A stretch of 64,000 nucleotides of DNA from QKTW01 sp052161885 (GTDB lineage: Bacteria > Bacteroidota > Bacteroidia > Chitinophagales > Chitinophagaceae), in contig CP197396.1 in assembly GCA_052161885.1 (NCBI GenBank), positions 1,922,001 through 1,986,000 on the forward strand, read 5' to 3'. Made by a program: the position numbers and the translations under genes. How positions within the stretch are numbered: the stretch's first letter is position 1; each line of letters begins with the position of its first letter. Below are positions 55,705 to 63,321 of this stretch, piece by piece. Below the pieces are notes generated by a model that ran no database searches, was not told the DNA's origin, and saw nothing but the letters and a program-made list of their open reading frames with translations.

Positions 55705-55714
55705 CATAGCATTT

Positions 55715-55742
55715 TAAGAAAAACCGGGACAATCTGCCCCGG
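55715..55742 (-). terminator. Terminator after the histidine decarboxylase gene
   Basis: On the minus strand CCGGG and CCCGG form a short GC stem followed by TTTTTCTT, 34 bases after the stop at 55776. Confidence 0.7.
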
Positions 55743-55775
55743 CTGCTTCCTTTAGTAAAAACAAAAAACAACGTT

Positions 55776-56912
55776 TTAGTATAATGCAGGTTGCTGTGCC
55801 ACTATTATGTCGGCCACCAGCAAGTCTACCTGTTCTCTGGTTACATTGGGCATGCAGATCACGTGTGTAAAGCCATTTTCTGTTGCCAGTTGCCACTTCT
55901 GCCGTACCTCTGCCGGCACTTCGGGGAATACAACTGTTATGGCATCAGGATTGCGCCAGGCTTCAAAGCCTGCTGCGTTCAATTGTTCTTCTGCATATGC
56001 TGCCACATCGAGGCTGTGCTGCACACGTGCACGCAAGCCGTCCATTCCCAGTTTTTTAATAGCATACCACAGAAATAGCGGCGAATGCCCGTTGCGCGAG
56101 CCGGTAATGGTTGTATCTACACTGCCTATATAAGCGACAGAACGCGCGATACGGTCACGGTGCGATTTCTTTGCTACTACTACGCCGGAGGGCATGGGTG
56201 AGCCTATAAATTTATGTCCGCTGATGGCAATGCTGTCTACACCGTCTGCAAAATCAAACCTCGGCCTGGGATCAAGAAACGCACTGATCGTTCCGGACAA
56301 TGCACCGTCTGCATGTATATAATGATGCTTGATGGCCATTTCCTTCAGTATCTCTTTGATGCGGCCTACATCGTCCTTTGCCTCCGTCATAGTAGTGCCG
56401 ATATTGGCCAGTATGATCACCGGCATATGGCGGTTCATACGTATGGTATGCTGCAGGTCTTCGTAATCTATCTCACCGTTTTCCTGCGCGCGTATCACTA
56501 TGTTGGGCATGTTCAGCAGGTGCAGGTTTTTCTGCACGCTGTAATGTGTAGACTCAGAGTAATACACCATACCCTTAAGATGCAGCTCACGTGCGAGATA
56601 CAGGCCGTAGAGGTTTCCTTCAGAGCCACCATTGGTCACATAGCCCCACCAATCGTCAGCACGGGCACGAAATAGCTTTGCAAAAAATGCCACTACTTCT
56701 TTTTCCATTTCACGGCTGTCTACCGCATAGGTAGCATCTACAAACGGGTCGCCGAGATTGTTCATCGGGTATTGCAGAAACGGCAGCAGCTCAGAATAAT
56801 CAAAATCTTTAGACACCGGGTAACCGAGAAAATTGCGGGTATTATCCTGCACTTTCTCCAGCGCCCGCTGCAGCATCAGTGCATCCTCTGTATTGAGACA
56901 ACTATTATTCAT
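55776..56912 (-). CDS. hdc: PLP-dependent histidine decarboxylase (or serine decarboxylase)
   Basis: 378 residues, exactly the size of the Gram-negative PLP-type histidine decarboxylase group II. The PLP lysine is K234 in SIAISGHKFIGSPMPSGVVV, the motif that characterises this group. Also seen are YVTNGGSEGNLYGLYLAR, YYSESTHYSVQK and HADGALSG (the Asp that holds the pyridine nitrogen). It would convert histidine to histamine in the cytoplasm. Plant and some bacterial relatives decarboxylate serine to ethanolamine, so the substrate needs testing. It is divergent from an Lrp-type regulator with a TACTTTTG -7 element on each side. No antiporter gene accompanies it. Confidence 0.85.
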   Translation of the reverse strand: MNNSCLNTEDALMLQRALEKVQDNTRNFLGYPVSKDFDYSELLPFLQYPMNNLGDPFVDATYAVDSREMEKEVVAFFAKLFRARADDWWGYVTNGGSEGNLYGLYLARELHLKGMVYYSESTHYSVQKNLHLLNMPNIVIRAQENGEIDYEDLQHTIRMNRHMPVIILANIGTTMTEAKDDVGRIKEILKEMAIKHHYIHADGALSGTISAFLDPRPRFDFADGVDSIAISGHKFIGSPMPSGVVVAKKSHRDRIARSVAYIGSVDTTITGSRNGHSPLFLWYAIKKLGMDGLRARVQHSLDVAAYAEEQLNAAGFEAWRNPDAITVVFPEVPAEVRQKWQLATENGFTHVICMPNVTREQVDLLVADIIVAQQPALY

Positions 56913-56936
56913 GTGCTATTCAGTAGAAAAGGACTG

Positions 56937-56944
56937 CAAAAGTA
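56937..56944 (-). promoter_or_regulatory. -7 promoter element for hdc
   Basis: Minus-strand TACTTTTG fits TAnnTTTG, 25 bases before the hdc ATG at 56912. It is identical to the element serving the divergent Lrp gene. Confidence 0.6.
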
Positions 56945-56996
56945 TATTTTACAGATTTTCATTACTACTAATAATATTTAAACAGAAAATAAAAAC

Positions 56997-57004
56997 TACT
57001 TTTG
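56997..57004 (+). promoter_or_regulatory. -7 promoter element for the Lrp-type gene
   Basis: TACTTTTG fits TAnnTTTG, about 70 bases before the ATG at 57073. The two divergent -7 elements are 52 bases apart with AT-rich sequence between them, where an Lrp dimer or octamer could act on both. Confidence 0.6.
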
Positions 57005-57072
57005 AATGAATTAAAGTTTATTTCAACTAAAAGACGTCTTAAAACGGCCTTTCCCCGAAAAAATATACTGGC

Positions 57073-57537
57073 ATGGAACAGCTGGACAAAACAGATAAGC
57101 GCATTCTTGAAGTGCTGCAGCAGGAAGCAAGGCTCAATACCAAAGAGGTAGCTGCAAAGATCGGCCTGTCTGTAACGCCCACTTATGAGCGGCTGAAAAA
57201 GATTGAGCAATCGGGCATTATAACCGGTTTTGCTGCCATACTGGACCGGCACAAGATCGGGAAAGACCTGGCTATCTTCTGCAATGTTTCCCTGCAACTG
57301 CATAACCGTACACACATCGAACAATTTGAAAAAGCGGTGAACCAGCTGGACGAAGTAATGGAATGCTATCATGTGGCGGGCAATTATGACTACCTGCTGA
57401 AGGTGGTAGTATCAGACATGAACAGCTACCAGCAATTCCTGACCAATAAGCTGGCCCGTATCAACAACATAGCACAGGTGCACAGCAGTTTTGTAATGAC
57501 GGAAATCAAGCACCGCACCGCGTATACGATCGACTAA
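57073..57537 (+). CDS. Lrp/AsnC-family transcriptional regulator
   Basis: 154 residues. N-terminal helix-turn-helix (LDKTDKRILEVLQQEARLNT, with VAAKIGLSVTPTYERLKKIE) and a C-terminal RAM ligand domain (FEKAVNQLDEVMECYHVAGN then YDYLLKVVVSDMNSY). Full family length. RAM domains usually bind amino acids. The divergent partner is the predicted histidine decarboxylase, so an amino acid (histidine or serine) is the suggested effector. The stop overlaps the end of the convergent hydrolase gene by 4 bp. Confidence 0.94.
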   Translation: MEQLDKTDKRILEVLQQEARLNTKEVAAKIGLSVTPTYERLKKIEQSGIITGFAAILDRHKIGKDLAIFCNVSLQLHNRTHIEQFEKAVNQLDEVMECYHVAGNYDYLLKVVVSDMNSYQQFLTNKLARINNIAQVHSSFVMTEIKHRTAYTID

Positions 57538-58373
57538 CGCTGCAGGTAATGCGACAGCCACACCAGTCCGCGGCTGCCTTCGCCGATCCAGTCACTGTTT
57601 TCAAGAAAATGCCCCCTGCCGGGGAGTGTATCCAGCACACACGGAATGTTGTTTGATACCAGTTGTTGCTCCAGTTCTGCGGACTGTATGGGATGCACGG
57701 TGGTATCTGCAGTGCCCTGCACAATAAACGTGGGAACCCCGGTGGAGGTATAGGTTACCGGGCTTGCTGCGGCCCATAACTGCGGGTTGATATTGACCGC
57801 ACTCCCGAGGTAGCTGGCAATATCTTTTCTAAGTGGAGCAGAACTATAACTGCTGTCGCGGAAGTCGGCAGGACCGAAGAAATCCAGTACACCTTTTATG
57901 TTATTGTCCGTATTGCGGGTGTACGCATATTGCAGTGCAATGCTGCCGCCGGCACTACGGCCTAAGAAACAGATGTTGTGCGCATTTACCTTCCACTCTC
58001 CTGCATGTTGCGCAATCATTTTCATTACTGCATCTACATCATCAAGTTGCGAAGGGTATATATTCCCGCTGTTGGAAAGCCGGTAATTCATATTTACAAC
58101 GGCATAACCATAATACAGGCAAAGGGTGTGGACACCTGCATAATAAAAATCAGATTTATCGCCGGAGTTCCAGCCACCGCCATGAAGCATCACTATTACC
58201 GGTGTTTGTCCCGCACTGCGTACAGCGGGTAGAAATATATCCGCCACCTGCCGGGAATCTGCCCCATATGGCTGGTCGTACATGGCTACAACCGGCGCAA
58301 CATTGCTTTTGTGCACGCACGATGCCAATGCGGCAATTACGGAAAGGAATATGAACAGTTTTTCAGAGCGCAT
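57534..58373 (-). CDS. Lipoprotein alpha/beta-hydrolase (esterase type)
   Basis: 279 residues. A lipoprotein signal is likely (FLSVIAALASC, Cys 19). The hydrolase core has the oxyanion motif HGGGW, the nucleophile in GRSAGGS, and a late Asp/His pair in GTADTTVHP and GRGHF. This is the hormone-sensitive-lipase-like/BD-FAE type, which removes acetyl or feruloyl groups from carbohydrates or short esters. It is probably anchored in the outer membrane or periplasm. Convergent overlap of 4 bp with the Lrp gene. Confidence 0.87.
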   Translation of the reverse strand: MRSEKLFIFLSVIAALASCVHKSNVAPVVAMYDQPYGADSRQVADIFLPAVRSAGQTPVIVMLHGGGWNSGDKSDFYYAGVHTLCLYYGYAVVNMNYRLSNSGNIYPSQLDDVDAVMKMIAQHAGEWKVNAHNICFLGRSAGGSIALQYAYTRNTDNNIKGVLDFFGPADFRDSSYSSAPLRKDIASYLGSAVNINPQLWAAASPVTYTSTGVPTFIVQGTADTTVHPIQSAELEQQLVSNNIPCVLDTLPGRGHFLENSDWIGEGSRGLVWLSHYLQR

Positions 58374-58395
58374 AAGCAGAACAGGCAGAACTACA

Positions 58396-58439
58396 AAAAC
58401 GAAACATCTGCCATTTTAGTATATCATGACAGATGTTTC
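58396..58439 (-). terminator. Terminator after the metallophosphoesterase gene
   Basis: GAAACATCTG and CAGATGTTTC form a perfect 10-bp stem (58401-58410 and 58430-58439) with a 19-base loop, followed on the minus strand by GTTTTTG, 23 bases after the stop at 58463. Confidence 0.75.
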
Positions 58440-58462
58440 TTATTCAAAAAACCTTTATAAAA

Positions 58463-59866
58463 CTACAGTGCCAGCGACCCTATCCAGTATTCAAACGGGC
58501 GGCCGCTGCGCTCGTCTGCTTTGTAGAATGCGGCTATGGTCATTGTCTTATAGCTGATAAAACTATCGTCGTAATGGCCACGCTTATGCAGGCTGCGCCA
58601 GGTACCGGTGTTCATGTAAATTTTGCTGCGGCGTTTCCCGTCTTCCATATAGGACGAAAGCGGAACAATTTCAGGATAATGCGTATGCCCCATGACAAAG
58701 AAATCTTTGTCGGCTCCTACATTATCTACAGAAAGCTTACGTGCATATTCTTTATACGATTCAAAATCATCCCGGTTGAGCGAAAAATGATCTATGAGAC
58801 TACCGAGATCAGAGATATTGAAATGGCGGCCCAGGAAAAACCGGAACAGCCTCATGGCAATCTCTACATTCTTATGCTCCGATACCAATACATTCTGCGT
58901 AAAACTGTGCAGTATAGCCCGCAGTGCATCGCGGATTGAGTCATTGATAAAATCTTCATCCAGGTCGTATTCGCGCAGTACCTGTGTTATCCAGTCTGGT
59001 GCCAGGCTGTAGGGGCGCAGGTTATCAATCTCTTTGAGCTGCTTTACAAAGTCCTGTATTTGTTCTTCCGTGCCTACTCTGCCCTGCGGATATTTCCGGA
59101 TCTGTTTTTCTATCTGCTTTGGTATTTCGTTCAGCAGCTTTATCACTACCACATCGCCTACAGATGATGCGTTGCGGTTCATATCCTGGTAGTTGGTCTC
59201 ATCAAATTCGTCGCCATGTATAGCGTAGATGCGGTGGGCATCCTGCGCTTCCTGGAGCCCGTCATTTTCAAAAGGATAATACGGAAAGGGCTTGTCGCGC
59301 TCGTTCGCAAGACCCAATGCATCGATAACGGCATTCCGGGCCGCATTCATGCGTACATCGTCAATGTATAAAAACCAGTCGTGGTTACCTATCATGTAAT
59401 AGATATTCACTTTGGGCGCCACTTTTTCAGGACTCGCATTATACTGTATCTTCTTTTCTGCTTTCTCTTCCGGCGACGCTTCGGTCATGGCCTGCGGGAT
59501 TTTTATATCGCCATCTGCAATGCCCTTTAATACGTGAAATGACTTGGCATTATTAGACAATACATCTTCTGTGATCTTTCCTATAGTCTCAAAAAATGCT
59601 TCTGCACGGTCTGCCGTCCAGGGCATATTTTCTTCCTCTACTGCATTCCATTGCTCAGAACGGATCATATCCAGGATATCTCCAAGCAAAAGAATATCTA
59701 TTTGCGCTACGGGGCTGTAGTACTCCTTGCCTTTATCATCCACACGCCAGGAGGCATCGTAAGCCATATCGCTGAGGCGGCTTCGGAATATGCGGAATGC
59801 TTTCTCGTTGATCGTTTCGCCGGAGCTGCCATCTGTAAGGTGCAGATCACTGATAATAACTAACAT
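58463..59866 (-). CDS. Calcineurin-like metallophosphoesterase
   Basis: 467 residues. Dinuclear-metal motifs: SDLHLTD (D-x-H) at residues 6-12, LLLGDILDM (GD), IGNHDWFL (GNH[D/E]), IHGDEFDE and the C-terminal GHTHYPEI. The insert of about 200 residues before the final motif is helical and unusual in length for the smallest members. The class hydrolyses phosphomono- or diesters; substrates range from UDP-sugars lipids to nucleotides, so this cannot be specified. Cytoplasmic (no signal). Transcribed alone. Confidence 0.9.
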   Translation of the reverse strand: MLVIISDLHLTDGSSGETINEKAFRIFRSRLSDMAYDASWRVDDKGKEYYSPVAQIDILLLGDILDMIRSEQWNAVEEENMPWTADRAEAFFETIGKITEDVLSNNAKSFHVLKGIADGDIKIPQAMTEASPEEKAEKKIQYNASPEKVAPKVNIYYMIGNHDWFLYIDDVRMNAARNAVIDALGLANERDKPFPYYPFENDGLQEAQDAHRIYAIHGDEFDETNYQDMNRNASSVGDVVVIKLLNEIPKQIEKQIRKYPQGRVGTEEQIQDFVKQLKEIDNLRPYSLAPDWITQVLREYDLDEDFINDSIRDALRAILHSFTQNVLVSEHKNVEIAMRLFRFFLGRHFNISDLGSLIDHFSLNRDDFESYKEYARKLSVDNVGADKDFFVMGHTHYPEIVPLSSYMEDGKRRSKIYMNTGTWRSLHKRGHYDDSFISYKTMTIAAFYKADERSGRPFEYWIGSLAL

Positions 59867-59982
59867 GGTGGTGTGGTTTGATATTTCACTCCTAAAATAA
59901 ACACAGCGGGTTAAATATTAAAATAAAATATTAAAAATAATTTCACTTAAGCCTCATTCAGTATTGCACTTAATTACCTGTA

Positions 59983-60087
59983 TCTTACTTTTTGCTTGCC
60001 TAAAAACTAAGCAAAAACAGCAGCAGGAAGCTATTACAGCTGCCTGCATCGCTCCATTTTACAATTATGCTACTGTGCTGCCAGACT
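59983..60087. repeat. Dispersed intergenic repeat, copy A
   Basis: Starts with CTTACTTTTTGCTTGCC, then a CAGCAGCAGG...GCTGCCTGCATCGC inverted-repeat block, and ends with CTGTGCTGCCAGAC. The same order of blocks recurs at 63167-63275 in the same orientation, with the middle diverged. No coding sense. Confidence 0.8.
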
Positions 60088-60153
60088 TCTGACACTCCGA
60101 TCACGAACATGTTTTGACAATAATTATCATACAATCCGGACTGTATAGGTTAC

Positions 60154-60183
60154 AAAAAAACAGGTGACCTTTTGGCCACCTGT
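60154..60183 (-). terminator. Intrinsic terminator after aspS
   Basis: AACAGGTGACC and GGCCACCTGTT form an 11-bp stem with one mismatch, 4-base loop, followed on the minus strand by a run of T residues (TTTTTTT), 25 bases after the aspS stop. Confidence 0.88.
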
Positions 60184-60207
60184 TTATTATGATCGTTACA
60201 TGAACAT

Positions 60208-62022
60208 TTAGATTGTTGACTTCAGCCTGAGTTCATTCAGCTGCTTGTCATCGATGGCAGACGGAGCGTCCAGCATTACATCGCGGCCTGCATTGTTTTT
60301 AGGGAATGCTATAAAGTCGCGGATACCTTCCTGTCCGCCCAGCAAAGCGCAGAAACGGTCAAAACCGAGCGCCAGGCCTCCGTGCGGTGGTGCGCCATAT
60401 TCAAACGCTCCCAGCAGGAATCCGAATTTTTCATAGGCTTCTTCTGTGCTCATACCCAGTGCTGCAAACATTTTTTCCTGCAGCTCACGCTGGAAGATAC
60501 GGATAGAACCGCCACCTACTTCTGTTCCGTTCAGTACAAGATCGTAAGCATTTGCCTTAATATCGTTGTACGGATGCTCGTAGAATGGCTGCCCGGCTGC
60601 AATTTTAGGATCGTTGTCAATCATTACAGCAATATGATCCGGCTTAGGTGCTGTAAACGGATGGTGACGCGCAACCCAGCGGTTTTCATCTTCATCGTGC
60701 TCAAACAGCGGAAAATCGATCACCCACAGCGGCTTGTATACATCCGGATTGCGGAAACCAAGACGGTTGGCCATTTCCAGGCGGAGTTCACTCATGGCTT
60801 TACGCGTACGCGCTTCTGCACCCGCCAGCAACAGGATCAGATCGCCGGATTTTGCACCGCAGAATGCCGCCACATCACGCAGTTTTTCTTCATCAAAAAA
60901 CTTATCTACGCTGCTTTTAAAAGTGCCGTCTGCATTGCATTTGATAAACAGCAGGCCTGTCATGCCTATCTGCGGGCGTTTTACCCATTCTGTAAGTTCG
61001 TCTGTCTGTTTGCGGGTATATTCGCTGGCGCCCGGCACACAAATAGCCAATACGGTTTCTGCTTCGTTGGTCACTTTAAAGTCTACGCCACGCAATGTCT
61101 CGCAATATATCTCCTGCTTCGCCTTCAGGTTCTGCAGTTTCATTTCAAAGCGGATGTCCGGCTTATCATTACCATAGTGCCACATGGCATCATCAAAAGT
61201 CATGCGGGGAAAGGCTTCTGTCATTTCCTTGCCCTTTATATCACGGTACACGTGCTTAAATAATCCTTCAAAAGTATTGAGGATGTCTTCCTGCTCTACA
61301 AATGCCATTTCACAGTCGATCTGTGTAAATTCCGGCTGGCGGTCGGCACGGAGATCTTCATCGCGGAAACATTTTACGATCTGGTAATAACGGTCGTACC
61401 CGCTTACCATCAGCAGTTGCTTAAATGTCTGCGGACTTTGTGGCAGCGCATAGAACTGACCTTCATTCATACGTGAAGGCACCACGAAATCGCGTGCACC
61501 TTCCGGGGTAGATTTGATCAGGAAAGGCGTTTCAATATCCCAGAAGCCCATGCTGTCAAGATAATTGCGTACAGAACGGTTTACTTTGTAACGCAGCTCC
61601 AGGTTACGTTTCAGCGTGGGGCGACGCAGATCGAGATAACGGTATTTCATGCGCAGCTCATCGCCGCCATCGGTATTTTCTTCTATTTTGAACGGAGGCA
61701 GCGCCGATTTATTTAAAATGGTCAGTTTTTCTACAAAAATTTCGATCTCACCGGTAGGCATGTCCATGTTTTTGGAAAAACGCTCAATGACCTTACCTGT
61801 GGCCTGTATTACCGATTCACGGCCTATCCCTTTTATTGCATCCAGCACTTCCTGCGGATTTTTACCTTCTTCAAACATGAGCTGCGTCAAACCATAACGG
61901 TCGCGCAATACAACCCATGTCATGGCTCCGTTTTCCCTTACATACTGCACCCAGCCGGCCAGGGTTACTTCTGCCCCTATGTTGCCGGCCCTTAATTCAC
62001 CACAATTATGCGTACGATACAT
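60208..62022 (-). CDS. aspS: Aspartyl-tRNA synthetase
   Basis: 604 residues from the ATG at 62022 (MYRTHNCGELRAGN); the frame also opens from TTG 24 bases upstream. Bacterial class IIb organisation: an OB-fold anticodon domain (about 1-105), motif 2 with FRDEDLRADRQPEFTQIDCE, the bacterial GAD insertion (about 285-420), and motif 3 GGLALGFDRFCALLGG. It charges tRNA-Asp in the cytoplasm. Single gene followed by a terminator. Housekeeping and intact. Confidence 0.98.
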   Translation of the reverse strand: MYRTHNCGELRAGNIGAEVTLAGWVQYVRENGAMTWVVLRDRYGLTQLMFEEGKNPQEVLDAIKGIGRESVIQATGKVIERFSKNMDMPTGEIEIFVEKLTILNKSALPPFKIEENTDGGDELRMKYRYLDLRRPTLKRNLELRYKVNRSVRNYLDSMGFWDIETPFLIKSTPEGARDFVVPSRMNEGQFYALPQSPQTFKQLLMVSGYDRYYQIVKCFRDEDLRADRQPEFTQIDCEMAFVEQEDILNTFEGLFKHVYRDIKGKEMTEAFPRMTFDDAMWHYGNDKPDIRFEMKLQNLKAKQEIYCETLRGVDFKVTNEAETVLAICVPGASEYTRKQTDELTEWVKRPQIGMTGLLFIKCNADGTFKSSVDKFFDEEKLRDVAAFCGAKSGDLILLLAGAEARTRKAMSELRLEMANRLGFRNPDVYKPLWVIDFPLFEHDEDENRWVARHHPFTAPKPDHIAVMIDNDPKIAAGQPFYEHPYNDIKANAYDLVLNGTEVGGGSIRIFQRELQEKMFAALGMSTEEAYEKFGFLLGAFEYGAPPHGGLALGFDRFCALLGGQEGIRDFIAFPKNNAGRDVMLDAPSAIDDKQLNELRLKSTI

Positions 62023-62060
62023 ATCCTGATTTTTAAACGGCTGCAAGATAAGATGATAAT

Positions 62061-62140
62061 CGGATTGGTTAATTAGTTAATTGGTTAAAGCGGGATTTGG
62101 AGTTTGGTACTTGAGGTTGGGATTTGGATTTTAATTTTTT
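62061..62140. repeat. Low-complexity TTAATTAGTTAATTGG and GGGATTTGG-type repeats
   Basis: Short imperfect repeats (TTGGTTAATTAGTTAATTGG, then several GGATTTGG/GAGTTTGG/GAGGTTGG units) fill the DNA upstream of aspS, replacing a normal promoter. No open frame. Similar simple runs are common between genes in this group. Confidence 0.6.
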
Positions 62141-62250
62141 GAATTTATTTTAAGTCATTTGTCCGGATTTCACTTTTTCATTCGTCTTGAAATAGTATAC
62201 TTTTAATATGAACGTATAATCAGTGATTTAAAATTTAAAAACAATCATTT

Positions 62251-62673
62251 ATGCAGGAACAAAATGCAAACAAACATTCCCAGTATGTCCCGGGCTTTCA
62301 CATGCTCACTTTTGCCGTAATCCTTGCCGCACTTGGCGTAGCTATTGCGTTGACGGTTTCAGCCGGTGTTAATCTGGCTACGGTTTTCGGGCTGCTGGTG
62401 GCTGTAAGTCTGGGACTTCTGTTCTTCTATACCCGCCACTTCGCTACCGGCAACCAGGACAGGGTGATCCGCGCTGAGGAGCATTTCCGCAGTTACCGCC
62501 TTACCGGCAAAGTATGCGATCCACGGCTTACGAAGGCACAGATTATTGCCCTTCGCTTTGCAGCAGATGAAGAATATGCGGCTCTTGCCGAAAAAGCAGC
62601 TAAAGAAAATATGAGTCCCGCCGACATTAAAAAATCAATACAGCAGTGGCGTGCCGATCATCATCGTGTATAA
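62251..62673 (+). CDS. DUF6526-family membrane protein
   Basis: 140 residues starting QEQNANKHSQYVPGFHM, the DUF6526 N-terminal pattern with conserved His-x-x-Tyr-x-Pro. Two membrane helices (about 19-37 and 41-60) are followed by a cytoplasmic charged helical tail containing QDRVIRAEEHFRSYRLTGK. Family function is unknown. Probably cotranscribed with the 99-residue gene 22 bp downstream. Confidence 0.85.
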   Translation: MQEQNANKHSQYVPGFHMLTFAVILAALGVAIALTVSAGVNLATVFGLLVAVSLGLLFFYTRHFATGNQDRVIRAEEHFRSYRLTGKVCDPRLTKAQIIALRFAADEEYAALAEKAAKENMSPADIKKSIQQWRADHHRV

Positions 62674-62695
62674 TCAATTTCAAAAACATAAAATA

Positions 62696-62995
62696 ATGAA
62701 AGCAATAAAAGTGGAGTACACAGTAAAACCGGAATACGCAGAAACCAATAAAGCCAACATCCGGAAAGTGATCGAAGAACTGAAATCAATTGGAGATAGC
62801 GGCGTGCAATATTCTGTGTATACCAAAGAAGACGGCTGCAGTTTTGTGCATTTTGCCATCTACAGCGGTGAAAAGAATATCATACCTACACTGGAGGCGT
62901 TTAAAGCCTTTAGTACTCAGCTGAAAGCAGAAGGACTGATAGCACCACCCCAGTCTACTCACCTTGATATGGTGGAGAAGTCGTTTGAAATGTAA
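62696..62995 (+). CDS. Small ferredoxin-like dimeric barrel (ABM/EthD-like) protein
   Basis: 99 residues from the ATG at 62696 (MKAIKVEYTVKPEYAETNKA); the frame extends upstream into the preceding gene, but this ATG gives the typical start. The alternating strand-helix pattern with VKPEYAETNKANIRKVIEEL and SFVHFAIYSG fits the antibiotic-biosynthesis-monooxygenase dimeric alpha/beta barrel. The family includes heme and quinone enzymes and stress proteins, so activity is not assigned. Second gene of a likely operon. Confidence 0.75.
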   Translation: MKAIKVEYTVKPEYAETNKANIRKVIEELKSIGDSGVQYSVYTKEDGCSFVHFAIYSGEKNIIPTLEAFKAFSTQLKAEGLIAPPQSTHLDMVEKSFEM

Positions 62996-63027
62996 TAAAT
63001 AAAGGTTACATCATCTTTTTGCCGCTA

Positions 63028-63089
63028 CTTGTACCGAACGTACAAGAGTGCGACGCAACAGGCGCCGGAAAGCATTCCCGGCGCCTGTA
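63028..63089. repeat. Two consecutive palindromes after the ABM-like gene
   Basis: CTTGTAC/GTACAAG (63028-63034 and 63040-63046) is followed by GTGCGACGCAACA and then CAGGCGCCGG/CCGGCGCCTG. The second is GC-rich but not followed by T residues on either strand, so a dispersed repeat is more likely than a normal terminator. Confidence 0.5.
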
Positions 63090-63166
63090 ACAAAAAATAT
63101 ATCATACACTTTCAGAAGCGATTAAAAAAGAAATTGCCAAGACCATAAAAACCTGCGGGACGCGAG

Positions 63167-63275
63167 TCTTACTTTTTGCTTGCCCAAAAAAGTACGGTAA
63201 AAAAGGCAGCAGGCAGCTATTACCGCTGCTGCCTGCATCGCACGATTAAGCACTTGTATTGCTGTGCTGCCAGAC
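63167..63275. repeat. Dispersed intergenic repeat, copy B
   Basis: TCTTACTTTTTGCTTGCC, then a GGCAGCAG/CTGCTGCC inverted block around GGCAGCTATTACC, and a CTGTGCTGCCAGAC end. Matches copy A at 59983-60087 in order and orientation; the 5' and 3' ends are nearly identical. A short minus-strand open frame over this block (63122-63325) is not believed to be a gene. Confidence 0.8.
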
Positions 63276-63321
63276 CAGGCTTCCCTGATATGCTCATTTT
63301 TAACAAGAGCAGCTCTGAAAA

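Noticed and set aside
60382..61263. Plus-strand open frame of 293 codons
   Set aside because: It is antisense to aspS, whose class II motifs are unmistakable.
62061..62140. Possible MarR operator (TTAATTAGTTAATTGG resembles TTAGTTAAATACTTAAC)
   Set aside because: It is low-complexity DNA lacking the exact 5-4-5 palindrome spacing.
63056..63089. GC-rich hairpin as a terminator after the ABM-like gene
   Set aside because: No T run follows on either strand; listed as part of a repeat.
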